From contig JAUIHJ010000389.1 of NCBI GenBank assembly GCA_030432015.1, forward strand, positions 1-7,925: a stretch of 7,925 nucleotides of DNA, given 5' to 3'. Source of the stretch: a bacterium. GTDB lineage: Bacteria; Planctomycetota; Planctomycetia; Pirellulales; Pirellulaceae. The notes beneath the pieces were generated by a model. That model worked only from the letters and a program-made list of their open reading frames with translations. It had not been told where the DNA came from and searched no databases. Position numbers and translations under genes: made by a program. The first letter of the stretch is position 1. Each line of letters opens with the position of its first letter. Shown here one piece after another: positions 1-6,498 of this stretch.

Positions 1-1
1 C

Positions 2-1120
2 GAATGCATTTTGGGCAAGCGGTTCGAATCGCTGGGGATCGGTTATCTGGAACGTTTCGTGGCCGATTACGAGCAGTCCCAGGGAGAGATCGGGCTCCCC
101 CCCAAAGCACCGCCGACCGGCAAACGAGTCGCGATCATCGGCAGCGGACCAGCCGGCCTGAGCGCCGCGGGCGACCTGGTTTCCAAGGGACACGAGGCGA
201 CCGTGTTCGAGGCATTGCATGAGCCGGGCGGTGTCCTGATTTACGGGATCCCGGAATTCCGGCTGCCCAAAGCCATTGTCCGACAGGAGATCGAGAATCT
301 CCGCACCATCGGAGTCAGATTCGAGACCAACGTGGTCATCGGCAAGACGTTCACGATCGACGAACTGCTCGGTGAAGAAGGATTCGATGCCGTATTTATC
401 GCGACCGGCGCGGGCTTGCCAAAATTCCTGGGCGTGCCGGGCGAACACCTCGCCGGCGTCTATTCGGCCAACGAATTCTTGACCCGCGTCAATCTCATGG
501 GCGCAAACCAATTCCCCGATTACGACGAGCCAATTTATGATTGCCGCGACCGGGACGTCGCGGTGGTCGGCGCGGGGAACACCGCGATGGATGCCGTTCG
601 TACCGCGTTGCGTTTGGGCGCGCGGCGGGCCATGCTCCTGTACCGTCGCACCGAAGCGGAAATGCCTGCGCGGGCGGAGGAGATTCACCACGCCCAGGAG
701 GAAGGTGTTGAATTTCTCACGCTGACCGCACCGTTGGAGTTCTTGGGGGATCCGTCCGGTCACCTCCGTGCCGCACGCTGCCAGCGGATGCAGCTTGGCG
801 CGCCCGACGATTCCGGGCGCCGCTCACCGCAGCCCATCAAGGGCTCCGAATACGAAGTGCCGCTGGACCTGGTGATCATCGCGTTGGGCACGGGCGCGAA
901 CCCGCTGGTTCAGCGTGCTACTCCGCATCTGGCGACCGACAAACGGGGGTACATTCTGGCCGACGAAGAAACGTTGCTCACTTCCAAGCCGGGTGTATTT
1001 GCCGGCGGAGACATTGTAACAGGAAGTGCAACCGTCATTCTGGCGATGGGCGCCGGTCGGAAGGCGGCCGCCGCCATCCACGCCTACCTTTCCGCCGCGT
1101 CCTCTGCGCCTTCGTCTTGA
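2..1120 (+). CDS. GltA/NfnB-type FAD- and NADPH-binding oxidoreductase (glutamate synthase small-subunit family), 5'-partial
   Basis: The frame is open to the left edge and starts mid-protein with E-C-I-L-G-K-R. In this family that is the last cysteine motif (CxLGK) of the N-terminal Fe-S domain, so roughly 100 residues are missing. Counting from codon 11, a first dinucleotide fold VAIIGSGPAGLSAA (40-53, FAD) is followed by the GIPEFRLPK signature (79-87), an NADPH fold VAVVGAGNTAMDA (183-195) with YRR (211-213) placed to read the 2'-phosphate, and the closing FAD motif GVFAGGDIVTGSATVILAMG (328-347). The family transfers electrons between NAD(P)H, FAD and Fe-S centres. It acts as the beta subunit of NADPH-glutamate synthase, as the ferredoxin:NADP oxidoreductase subunit NfnB, or as a sulfide dehydrogenase subunit; the partner subunit is outside the window, so I cannot choose. 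The TTG at 11 is not a real start. The 3' end overlaps the convergent exporter gene. Confidence 0.87.
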   Translation, partial: ECILGKRFESLGIGYLERFVADYEQSQGEIGLPPKAPPTGKRVAIIGSGPAGLSAAGDLVSKGHEATVFEALHEPGGVLIYGIPEFRLPKAIVRQEIENLRTIGVRFETNVVIGKTFTIDELLGEEGFDAVFIATGAGLPKFLGVPGEHLAGVYSANEFLTRVNLMGANQFPDYDEPIYDCRDRDVAVVGAGNTAMDAVRTALRLGARRAMLLYRRTEAEMPARAEEIHHAQEEGVEFLTLTAPLEFLGDPSGHLRAARCQRMQLGAPDDSGRRSPQPIKGSEYEVPLDLVIIALGTGANPLVQRATPHLATDKRGYILADEETLLTSKPGVFAGGDIVTGSATVILAMGAGRKAAAAIHAYLSAASSAPSS

Positions 1121-3462
1121 ACCCCGTTGCCGGCTGGGCTGCTCACCACTTGGACGTCGTCCGTATTGGAATAAATCAGGCGGAGCAAGATAGGCAGGGC
1201 GATCAGGTTACCCGCCAGTCCGCCAAGCATGGCGACGCTGACGAGCAGGCCAAAGTGGACCGTCGGAATAAACTCTGAGATGACCAACGTCGAGAACCCG
1301 GCCACCAGCGCGATATTGGCGAGCACCATCGCCAGGCCGACGCTGCCGTGCGCGTCACGGATAGCCTCGCCAAACGACTTGCCGGCACGTCGTTCGTGCT
1401 GAAAGCGGTACAGGTAGTGAATACTGAAGTCGACGGCCAAGCCCATGGAAACGCTGGCCAACATCGCGGTCGCGACATTCACCTTAAGGCCGGCCCACCC
1501 CATGACCCCCACGACAATCAGAATGGGCGCCGCGTTGGGAATCAACGCAATCAAGCCGAGCCGCCAGTCACGGAACGCCAGCATCAGCGTCACCACAATC
1601 GCAGCCACGGCCAAGCCAAACGTAATCCACTGATCGGCCAGCAGGCTCTTCACTAAATAGGTCAGCAAAATCGCGACTCCGGCCAGGCGTGCTCGCGGGA
1701 ACCGCTCCCGTGCGCGGGACTCAATGGCGTGGACCAACTGTAGCTTTTCTTTCGTCCCGCGGACTTCGCCAACCTGGACAATGATCCGCATCACATCACG
1801 GTCCTGATTCCAGAAGCCGGCCACCAACTCGGGTTGAAAAAGCCGCAAGAATTGCAAACGCTGGGCAGGCGTCATGGTTTCCAGCGCCATGGCGCTCAGC
1901 CATTGAGGAGTGCTGGCGTTTTTCTTATCGGTCCCCGTCATGAAATCCAGCACATTCACGACGCTGAGGGTCCCTGCAACTCCCGGCACCTCGTGCAAGT
2001 CCTGCTGGAGCCGCCGCACGTCGTTCAGAACACCTTCGAGGTCCTGTTCCTCGGGCGGCGGTACATCGACCAGGAGATCGACGGTCTCGGTCATCTCCAT
2101 GCGGTCAATGATGAAATGGTACGACTCGACAATGGGGCTGGAGTGCCGGAAGTTCTCGTCAAAGTCCGTCGCAACTTCCAACCGGAGGATGCCGGCGGAC
2201 GTGAGCGCCAAGAATCCGAGTCCGACCGCCGCGACGCGCCACGGATGCCGCTCGACGGCGGCCACCAGGTGATTCAGCAGTGCCGCCACATATCGCTCGC
2301 CTGGTGCCCGCGCCGGGTCGGTGCCGAACCGACCCAGCAACACGCCGGCGGGTAGCAGCCCCAGGGCCGCCACAAAAACCAGCGCGGCTCCCATGGTCAT
2401 CATGCCGCCAAAACTGCCGACCGGCGCGACGCGACTGGCGAGCAGCGAACTAAACCCAATTGCGGTCGTCAGGCAGGTCCAGAAGATCGCCGGCCCGAGA
2501 TGGACCAACGTGCGCCGCAGCGCATCGTAGGCATTGAACGTCGATCGCTCTTCGCGAAAACGGATCGCCACATGGACGACCGTGGCCGTACCAATGACGG
2601 TGACCAACGCGACCAACGGAGAACTGACCATGCTCATCCGGACTCCGCCGACGACCAACAGCGCCTTGGTCCAGACCAGAGTCAATTGCACGACGCCCAG
2701 CGGCAATAGAATCCAACGCAGGTTACGAAACAGCACGGCAATGACCAGGGCCAGCACAATGCTGGAAACGATGCCTAACGTGCGACCATCCTGTTCCAGA
2801 TGTTCGTACACGTCGTTGACAAGCACGGGCCCGCCGGCGAGCACGGCGGGCGGCTGGTGGGCGTCGCAGATCGCTCGAATCTGTGCGATCGTCGTGTCAC
2901 GCGCAGCAACGTCTCCCGTATTGGCGGCAAAGCCAATCAGCAGAACCGTCGTGTGACCATCTTTGGAAAGCAGACGGCCACGGTACAAATCGCAGCCGAG
3001 CAACTCGGTTGTGAGTTCATCGGGCGAAATCGTCCGCTGCTCCAAATGCTCGCGTAACGATACGGCACTGAGCGGCGCGCCAGGCCGCCGCAGGTGTGCC
3101 AGGCTGAGGACGCTCTCGACGCCGGCCAACGCCTCCAGGCGGGAGTCGAGCAGCTCGAGTCGCAACAGACCGGCGGCAGTGAGCAGTTCAGGGTCGGTGT
3201 AGGCGACGACCCCCGTTTCGGATCGGCCAAAAATCTCCTTGCCCTCAAGGTAATTCACCAGGCGAGAATCCCCTTCGGTGAAGAGCCCTTCCAGGCTGCG
3301 GTCGAATTCGAGCCGTCGCGACGGCCCAATTGCCAAACCAGCCAATACGAGCGATGCCACAAACAGCACCAGTCGATAGCGGAGCACGAACTCTACGGCG
3401 CGGACCAAGCTCGCCGGCGCATCGTCGATGGTCGAGCTGGTGACTTTTCGACGGTGCTGCAT
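1084..3462 (-). CDS. MMPL/RND-superfamily transporter (HpnN-like predicted exporter)
   Basis: A complete 792-residue protein with the duplicated RND plan. TM1 lies at about 29-46, a periplasmic loop at 47-228, TM2-6 at about 229-377, TM7 at about 408-425, a second loop at 426-605, and TM8-12 at about 612-763. The second half carries GLAVDFSIHYLYRF (674-687), the GxxxDF/Y motif of TM10 whose Asp678 would serve in proton relay. The equivalent segment of the first half (281-303, ending HVAIRFREER) has no acidic residue. Family members export lipids, hopanoids or other hydrophobic compounds using proton motive force; the substrate here is unknown. ATG 3462 is the longest start and gives a normal basic N-terminus before TM1. 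No good Shine-Dalgarno sequence precedes it (the nearest, AGG, is about 15 bases away). The hydrophilic tail (about 765-792) is encoded opposite the end of the oxidoreductase gene. No periplasmic adaptor or outer-membrane channel gene is adjacent. Confidence 0.88.
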   Translation of the reverse strand: MQHRRKVTSSTIDDAPASLVRAVEFVLRYRLVLFVASLVLAGLAIGPSRRLEFDRSLEGLFTEGDSRLVNYLEGKEIFGRSETGVVAYTDPELLTAAGLLRLELLDSRLEALAGVESVLSLAHLRRPGAPLSAVSLREHLEQRTISPDELTTELLGCDLYRGRLLSKDGHTTVLLIGFAANTGDVAARDTTIAQIRAICDAHQPPAVLAGGPVLVNDVYEHLEQDGRTLGIVSSIVLALVIAVLFRNLRWILLPLGVVQLTLVWTKALLVVGGVRMSMVSSPLVALVTVIGTATVVHVAIRFREERSTFNAYDALRRTLVHLGPAIFWTCLTTAIGFSSLLASRVAPVGSFGGMMTMGAALVFVAALGLLPAGVLLGRFGTDPARAPGERYVAALLNHLVAAVERHPWRVAAVGLGFLALTSAGILRLEVATDFDENFRHSSPIVESYHFIIDRMEMTETVDLLVDVPPPEEQDLEGVLNDVRRLQQDLHEVPGVAGTLSVVNVLDFMTGTDKKNASTPQWLSAMALETMTPAQRLQFLRLFQPELVAGFWNQDRDVMRIIVQVGEVRGTKEKLQLVHAIESRARERFPRARLAGVAILLTYLVKSLLADQWITFGLAVAAIVVTLMLAFRDWRLGLIALIPNAAPILIVVGVMGWAGLKVNVATAMLASVSMGLAVDFSIHYLYRFQHERRAGKSFGEAIRDAHGSVGLAMVLANIALVAGFSTLVISEFIPTVHFGLLVSVAMLGGLAGNLIALPILLRLIYSNTDDVQVVSSPAGNGVQDEGAEDAAER

Positions 3463-3575
3463 ATGGAGTCGAGTCTACCTGTCGTGTGCGACGGTTGCGA
3501 GAAATTCTAGCGCCGGGTTCTGCATGGGGGTCCTGCACTGGGCGGGCGAAGCCGATGCCGCCAGTCGTCGCACCC

Positions 3576-3600
3576 CGTGTTTCGACTCAGGCGAAACACG
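3576..3600. repeat. Perfect 9-bp inverted repeat (hairpin) upstream of the exporter gene
   Basis: CGTGTTTCG (3576-3584) pairs perfectly with CGAAACACG (3592-3600) around the 7-base loop ACTCAGG. No T-tract follows on either strand, so it is not a standard intrinsic terminator. It lies about 115 bases upstream of the exporter start, and would sit in that gene's 5' leader if transcription begins near the TACACT box at 3617-3622. An operator dyad or a leader structure are both possible. Confidence 0.6.
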
Positions 3601-3849
3601 CTGCCAGACCGAACGCAGTGTACCATCATCCCGCGTCGGTTTTGCAGTCCGAAACAGAACGCCAAGCGTGTCGCAAATCGCCAGAGGATAACCGGCCGAG
3701 GCAATCACGTCACGCCAAATCGGCGCATCGCGCGCCTGCTCGCCGTTAACGGCATAGATATTGCAGCAAGTCGATCAGTGGAAAACTCCTTTCAGCCTGT
3801 TTCAAGGGAGGGTGCCGTGCGTGGAAAAGCGTTTCTATCGATGGCGGCC

Positions 3850-3871
3850 GCTGCATGCGGAGGAATGCAGC
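3850..3871. repeat. 7-bp inverted repeat with purine-rich loop
   Basis: GCTGCAT (3850-3856) pairs perfectly with ATGCAGC (3865-3871) around the loop GCGGAGGA. The loop contains the Shine-Dalgarno-like GGAGGA and abuts an ATG (3865), but the spacing is too short for ordinary initiation there. It lies about 185 bases upstream of the first usp gene. A function is not evident. Confidence 0.45.
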
Positions 3872-4044
3872 AAGCCGAGTTCTTGAAGCATCTCTTGGCA
3901 GCCAACGGTTTCAGGTCGGTGATCTCAGGCGATGATGCTGGGGGCGAGCGGCCAGGTGTGTGCGGATACGCCCGAGTGTGCGGGGGAGCGTTCGCTGGGT
4001 AGTACCAACGCTGCTTCAAATCGGAGCGGCACGATGCGACAGAC

Positions 4045-4049
4045 GGGAG
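4045..4049 (+). promoter_or_regulatory. Ribosome binding site fixing the first usp start
   Basis: GGGAG is followed by tandem ATG codons at 4055 and 4058, with 5 and 8 bases of spacing. This favours initiation there over the in-frame starts farther upstream (3932 and 4034), and it places the first USP beta strand (RSILVGLDG) immediately after the start, as is usual in the family. ATG 4034 also has a possible GGAG (4023-4026) seven bases upstream, so a form seven residues longer cannot be ruled out. Confidence 0.55.
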
Positions 4050-4054
4050 AGATA

Positions 4055-4891
4055 ATGATGCGTTCGATCCTTGTCGGACTAGATGGCACGGATGACTGCC
4101 GGGTGGCGGTTGATCTTGGGATCTGCTGGGCGCGCAGGTTCGATTGTTTGCTCGTCGGGATAGGCGTCGTCGACGAGCCCACAATTCGGGGCCACCAACC
4201 TGGAGGACAGATCAGTCCGTCGTACCAGGCCGCCTATGATCAACTGCTCACCGCGACACGTCACGACGTCGAACAAGCGTTGGAGCGGTTCGCCATCCGA
4301 TGCAGTCACGAGGAGGTCGCTTTCAAGCTGCTGGAGGACGAAGGGCAGCCCTGCGAGCGCATTCTAACGGAGTTGCAACGGTACGATCTCTTGATCCTGG
4401 GCTGCAAAACACACTTTCGTCCTGCGAGCGGTCAGCGTGCCTGCGAGACTCTTGAGAATGTTCTGCGGTCCGCTTCTCGGCCGGTGATCGTGGCGCCGAA
4501 GGTGAACATCGACAAGCACCGTGGCGGCGTTGTCGTGGCGTATGACGGCAGTGTGCAGGCGGCGCGCGCGCTGCAGGCTTTTCTCGGCTCGGGTTTGACA
4601 GAGCTCGGCATGATCCGCGTTGTCACGGTCCACCCGGAGTCGTCCATCGAAGCGGCGAGAATTGCCGATCGGGCTGCCGAGTTCCTCAGGTTTCACGACA
4701 TCGAAACGCAGCGTGTGTCCCTGGTGGGCAGCCCCGCAGCTCAGCAGTTTGTCGCGTACGCCGAAGAAAAGTCCGCCGAGTTGTTGGTGATGGGAGCCTA
4801 CGGCCAAAGCCGAATGAAGGAATTCTTTTTTGGTTCGGCAACCTGCACGGCACTTGAAGCGAGCACGGTTCCGCTGTTCCTATTTCATTGA
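4055..4891 (+). CDS. Tandem-domain universal stress protein
   Basis: The protein has 278 residues and two USP domains. Domain 1 (about 3-148) starts RSILVGLDG, with Asp10 at the usual ATP-site position, but its glycine loop is degraded to LGCKTHFRPASG (115-126) and lacks the G-x2-G-x9-G-(S/T) pattern. Domain 2 (about 157-277) starts VVVAYDGS and carries an intact loop, Gly247-x2-Gly250-x9-Gly260-Ser261. The likely arrangement is therefore one nucleotide-binding and one non-binding or structural domain. USPs are cytoplasmic and help cells survive starvation, oxygen limitation or oxidative stress, often through ATP-dependent signalling; the specific role here cannot be read from sequence. A second usp gene follows 85 bases downstream on the same strand. 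The frame extends upstream to 3932, but that portion shows no USP features. Confidence 0.92.
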   Translation: MMRSILVGLDGTDDCRVAVDLGICWARRFDCLLVGIGVVDEPTIRGHQPGGQISPSYQAAYDQLLTATRHDVEQALERFAIRCSHEEVAFKLLEDEGQPCERILTELQRYDLLILGCKTHFRPASGQRACETLENVLRSASRPVIVAPKVNIDKHRGGVVVAYDGSVQAARALQAFLGSGLTELGMIRVVTVHPESSIEAARIADRAAEFLRFHDIETQRVSLVGSPAAQQFVAYAEEKSAELLVMGAYGQSRMKEFFFGSATCTALEASTVPLFLFH

Positions 4892-4906
4892 CAGACGGTT
4901 GGGGCC

Positions 4907-4942
4907 CCTGCCAATTGGCCTGGCAGGCTCCCGCGATTTAAT
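4907..4942 (+). promoter_or_regulatory. Candidate promoter with overlapping inverted repeat before the second usp gene
   Basis: TTGGCC (4915-4920, 4 of 6 matches to the sigma-70 -35 box) is separated by 16 bases from TTTAAT (4937-4942, 5 of 6 matches to the -10 box). This predicts transcription from about 4949 and a leader of about 28 bases. A perfect dyad, CCTGCCA (4907-4913) with TGGCAGG (4921-4927), brackets the -35 box and also contains the 10-base palindrome GCCAATTGGC (4910-4919). The arrangement looks like an operator. A hairpin in a read-through transcript from the first usp gene is the alternative; no T-tract follows, so it is a poor terminator. Confidence 0.4.
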
Positions 4943-4976
4943 GGCCTGTCGATTGCGAACACGATGAGGTAATCAA

Positions 4977-5477
4977 ATGATGATTGACGTCAAACGAATC
5001 CTCGCGCCAACCGACTTTAGCGAATATTCGGCCGGAGCCTTGGACTATGCCTGCTCTTTGGCCGATCTCTTCGATGCCGAGCTTCATCTGCTGCACGTGC
5101 TGGAATTGCATGCCAGTTCGACGCCGGTCTTTGCGGGCGGGCTGGCGTTGAATCCACTGGTCCGAGAATCTCGCGAGGCGGCGGAAAAGGCATTGTTGCA
5201 GGTTGCCAGTGGGCGAAAGGCGGTGCGTGCGACGGTCATCGGCCCCCCGTTTCTGGAGATCCTCCGCTACGCCAATGACAACGCAATCGACCTTATCGTG
5301 ATGGGAACTCACGGTCGCTCGGGGCTCGCCCATGTGCTGGTCGGGAGTGTTGCCGAACGGGTCGTCCGGAAGGCATCCTGTCCGGTATTGACGGTCCGGC
5401 ACCCGGAACACAAATTCGAAATGCCATTCGATAAGCTGCCGGCGCGCCGAGTTTCAGATCCTGAAGCGCCGCAATAG
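4977..5477 (+). CDS. Single-domain universal stress protein (UspA family)
   Basis: The protein has 166 residues. It opens with KRILAPTDFSEYSAGAL (6-22), with Asp13 at the ATP-site position, and ends its domain with the strand SCPVLTVRHP (134-143). The glycine loop is complete: Gly110-x2-Gly113-x9-Gly123-Ser124, within MGTHGRSGLAHVLVGS, so ATP binding is expected. About 25 residues after the final strand form a polar tail (KFEMPFDKLPARR and onward) that the basic domain does not need. ATG 4977 has a good Shine-Dalgarno sequence, GAGG (4966-4969), 7 bases upstream; a second ATG follows directly. It lies downstream of the tandem-domain usp gene with its own candidate promoter. The two proteins might form mixed dimers, as USPs commonly dimerise, but that is inference. 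The stop codon overlaps a GTG in the frame of the next gene (TAGTG, 5475-5479). Confidence 0.94.
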   Translation: MMIDVKRILAPTDFSEYSAGALDYACSLADLFDAELHLLHVLELHASSTPVFAGGLALNPLVRESREAAEKALLQVASGRKAVRATVIGPPFLEILRYANDNAIDLIVMGTHGRSGLAHVLVGSVAERVVRKASCPVLTVRHPEHKFEMPFDKLPARRVSDPEAPQ

Positions 5478-5590
5478 TGCCAGAGACCGGCTTGTCCGCG
5501 CATCCGACGCGCGGCCGCCGAATGGAAATCGGTTACACTTGGCCACCGTGTCACCGGTGCATTCGAATTGCTTCCCTGGATAAGAAGAAA

Positions 5591-6397
5591 ATGTCGGAAC
5601 GCAACTGGTTCAAAGACAATCGAGAACTTTGGAATCGACGGACCCCGATTCACTTGCAGTCGGACTTCTACGATGTGGCGGGTTTCCGCAGCGGCAAATC
5701 GTCGTTGTGTGGAATTGAGCTGGCCGAGATGGGGGACGTTGCGGGACGTTCGTTGCTGCATCTGCAATGCCATTTTGGTCAGGACACGCTGTCGCTGGCG
5801 CGCCTGGGCGCGGTCGTAACCGGCGTCGATTTCTCGGCCGCGTCCATCGACGCAGCCCGCGAACTGGCAACCACGCTGCACCTGCCGGCAACCTTCCTCT
5901 GTCACAACGTTTACGATCTGCCCAACGAAGTCGAGGACGACTTCGACATTGTCTTTTCGTCGTTCGGCGTGCTGGGTTGGCTACCGGACCTCGACCGCTG
6001 GGCCAGCGTCGTGCGTCACCATCTCAAGCCCGGCGGCATTTTCTACCTGCTGGAATTTCACCCCTTCTACAGTCAGTTCAACGAAGCTGGCCTAATTCAG
6101 TATTCCTATTTCCCCGGCAACGGACCAGAGGAAGACATCTGCACCCAAACCTACACCGATGGCAATTCTCATCCGCCGCAGCGCGAGTACTGGTGGAACC
6201 ATCCCTTGAGCCAAGTCGTCAATGCCATTCGCGGTCAGCAGTTGCAGATCGAGTTATTTCACGAGTTTCCGTATAGCGTCTACAAGTTAGGCGACGCAAT
6301 GCAGGAGATTGAACCAGGTAAATGGGTTCACCAGGATCTCGGCGAGCGCATTCCCTACATGATGTCGCTCAAGGCCCGCAGGCCAGTTGATGAGTAA
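5591..6397 (+). CDS. Class I SAM-dependent methyltransferase, LQCHFGQD subfamily
   Basis: The protein has 268 residues. After an N-terminal cap (NWFKDNRELWNRRTPIHLQS, 5-24) comes the Rossmann SAM-binding core. Motif I is LLHLQCHFGQDTLSLARLGA (55-74), where this subfamily uses LQCHFGQD in place of the classical GxGxG, followed by VTGVDFS (76-82) with Asp80 placed to hold the SAM ribose. Motif IV-like FDIVFSSFGVLGWL (118-131) and the post-core strand LKPGGIFYLLEFHP (145-158) follow. The C-terminal half (about 165-260, with YWWNHPLSQVV and HEFPYS) is characteristic of this group and probably forms the substrate pocket. The substrate is unknown to me. ATG 5591 is chosen because homologues as I recall them begin here; the frame is open upstream to GTG 5477 (38 extra residues, low-complexity and unlike the family). 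Its Shine-Dalgarno sequence is weak (purine-rich AAGAAG). A TACACT box (5534-5539) could be a -10 element. Confidence 0.87.
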   Translation: MSERNWFKDNRELWNRRTPIHLQSDFYDVAGFRSGKSSLCGIELAEMGDVAGRSLLHLQCHFGQDTLSLARLGAVVTGVDFSAASIDAARELATTLHLPATFLCHNVYDLPNEVEDDFDIVFSSFGVLGWLPDLDRWASVVRHHLKPGGIFYLLEFHPFYSQFNEAGLIQYSYFPGNGPEEDICTQTYTDGNSHPPQREYWWNHPLSQVVNAIRGQQLQIELFHEFPYSVYKLGDAMQEIEPGKWVHQDLGERIPYMMSLKARRPVDE

Positions 6398-6498
6398 GTG
6401 GCGTCAAAGGTGCATGGCGACTGTGCCAAATAACCGCTTGCGATTCGGCGACAATCCGGGACCGGCTCGTTTTGCGCCGCCGAGTAGATTCAACGGCG

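Larger units (their letters stand above)
3463..4054. other. Divergent intergenic region between exporter and usp genes
   Basis: About 590 bases with no gene I can support. Open frames exist on both strands, but none has recognisable domains. The region holds two perfect hairpins (3576-3600 and 3850-3871), a compact dyad TTGGC-A-GCCAA (3895-3905) and two copies of GTGTGCGG (3958-3965 and 3976-3983). It should carry the promoters of both flanking genes. The best -10-like box for the exporter is TACACT on the minus strand (3622 down to 3617), without a matching -35. For the usp gene, TTGGCA (3895-3900) resembles a -35 box but lacks a good -10 partner. Confidence 0.6.

Noticed and set aside
11..13. 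TTG as the start codon of the oxidoreductase gene
   Set aside because: The frame continues to the left edge and the three preceding residues (E-C-I) complete the conserved CxLGK motif, so the codon is internal.
1834..2355. Long plus-strand frames inside the exporter gene (for example 1834-2355)
   Set aside because: They are antisense shadows of a clearly coding gene, rich in Arg/His/Gln with no domain resemblance.
3475..3708. Minus-strand 77-codon frame ending 12 bases before the exporter start
   Set aside because: It starts at GTG without a Shine-Dalgarno sequence and has no recognisable domain, and the 9-bp hairpin lies inside it. The spacing is suggestive but the content is not.
3577..4002. 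Plus-strand 141-codon frame across the intergenic region
   Set aside because: The N-terminal part is Arg/Asn-rich with no family resemblance and lacks a ribosome binding site. Only its last 61 codons are worth mention and are listed as a low-interest finding.
3932..4054. N-terminal extension of the first usp gene to ATG 3932
   Set aside because: The 41 extra residues are polar and unlike USP proteins, while a GGGAG site and tandem ATG codons lie exactly at the expected domain start.
5477..5590. GTG at 5477 overlapping the second usp stop (TAGTG) as a coupled start for the methyltransferase
   Set aside because: The resulting 38-residue extension looks like translated non-coding DNA, and the family start MSERNW follows at 5591. 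Coupling cannot be fully excluded.
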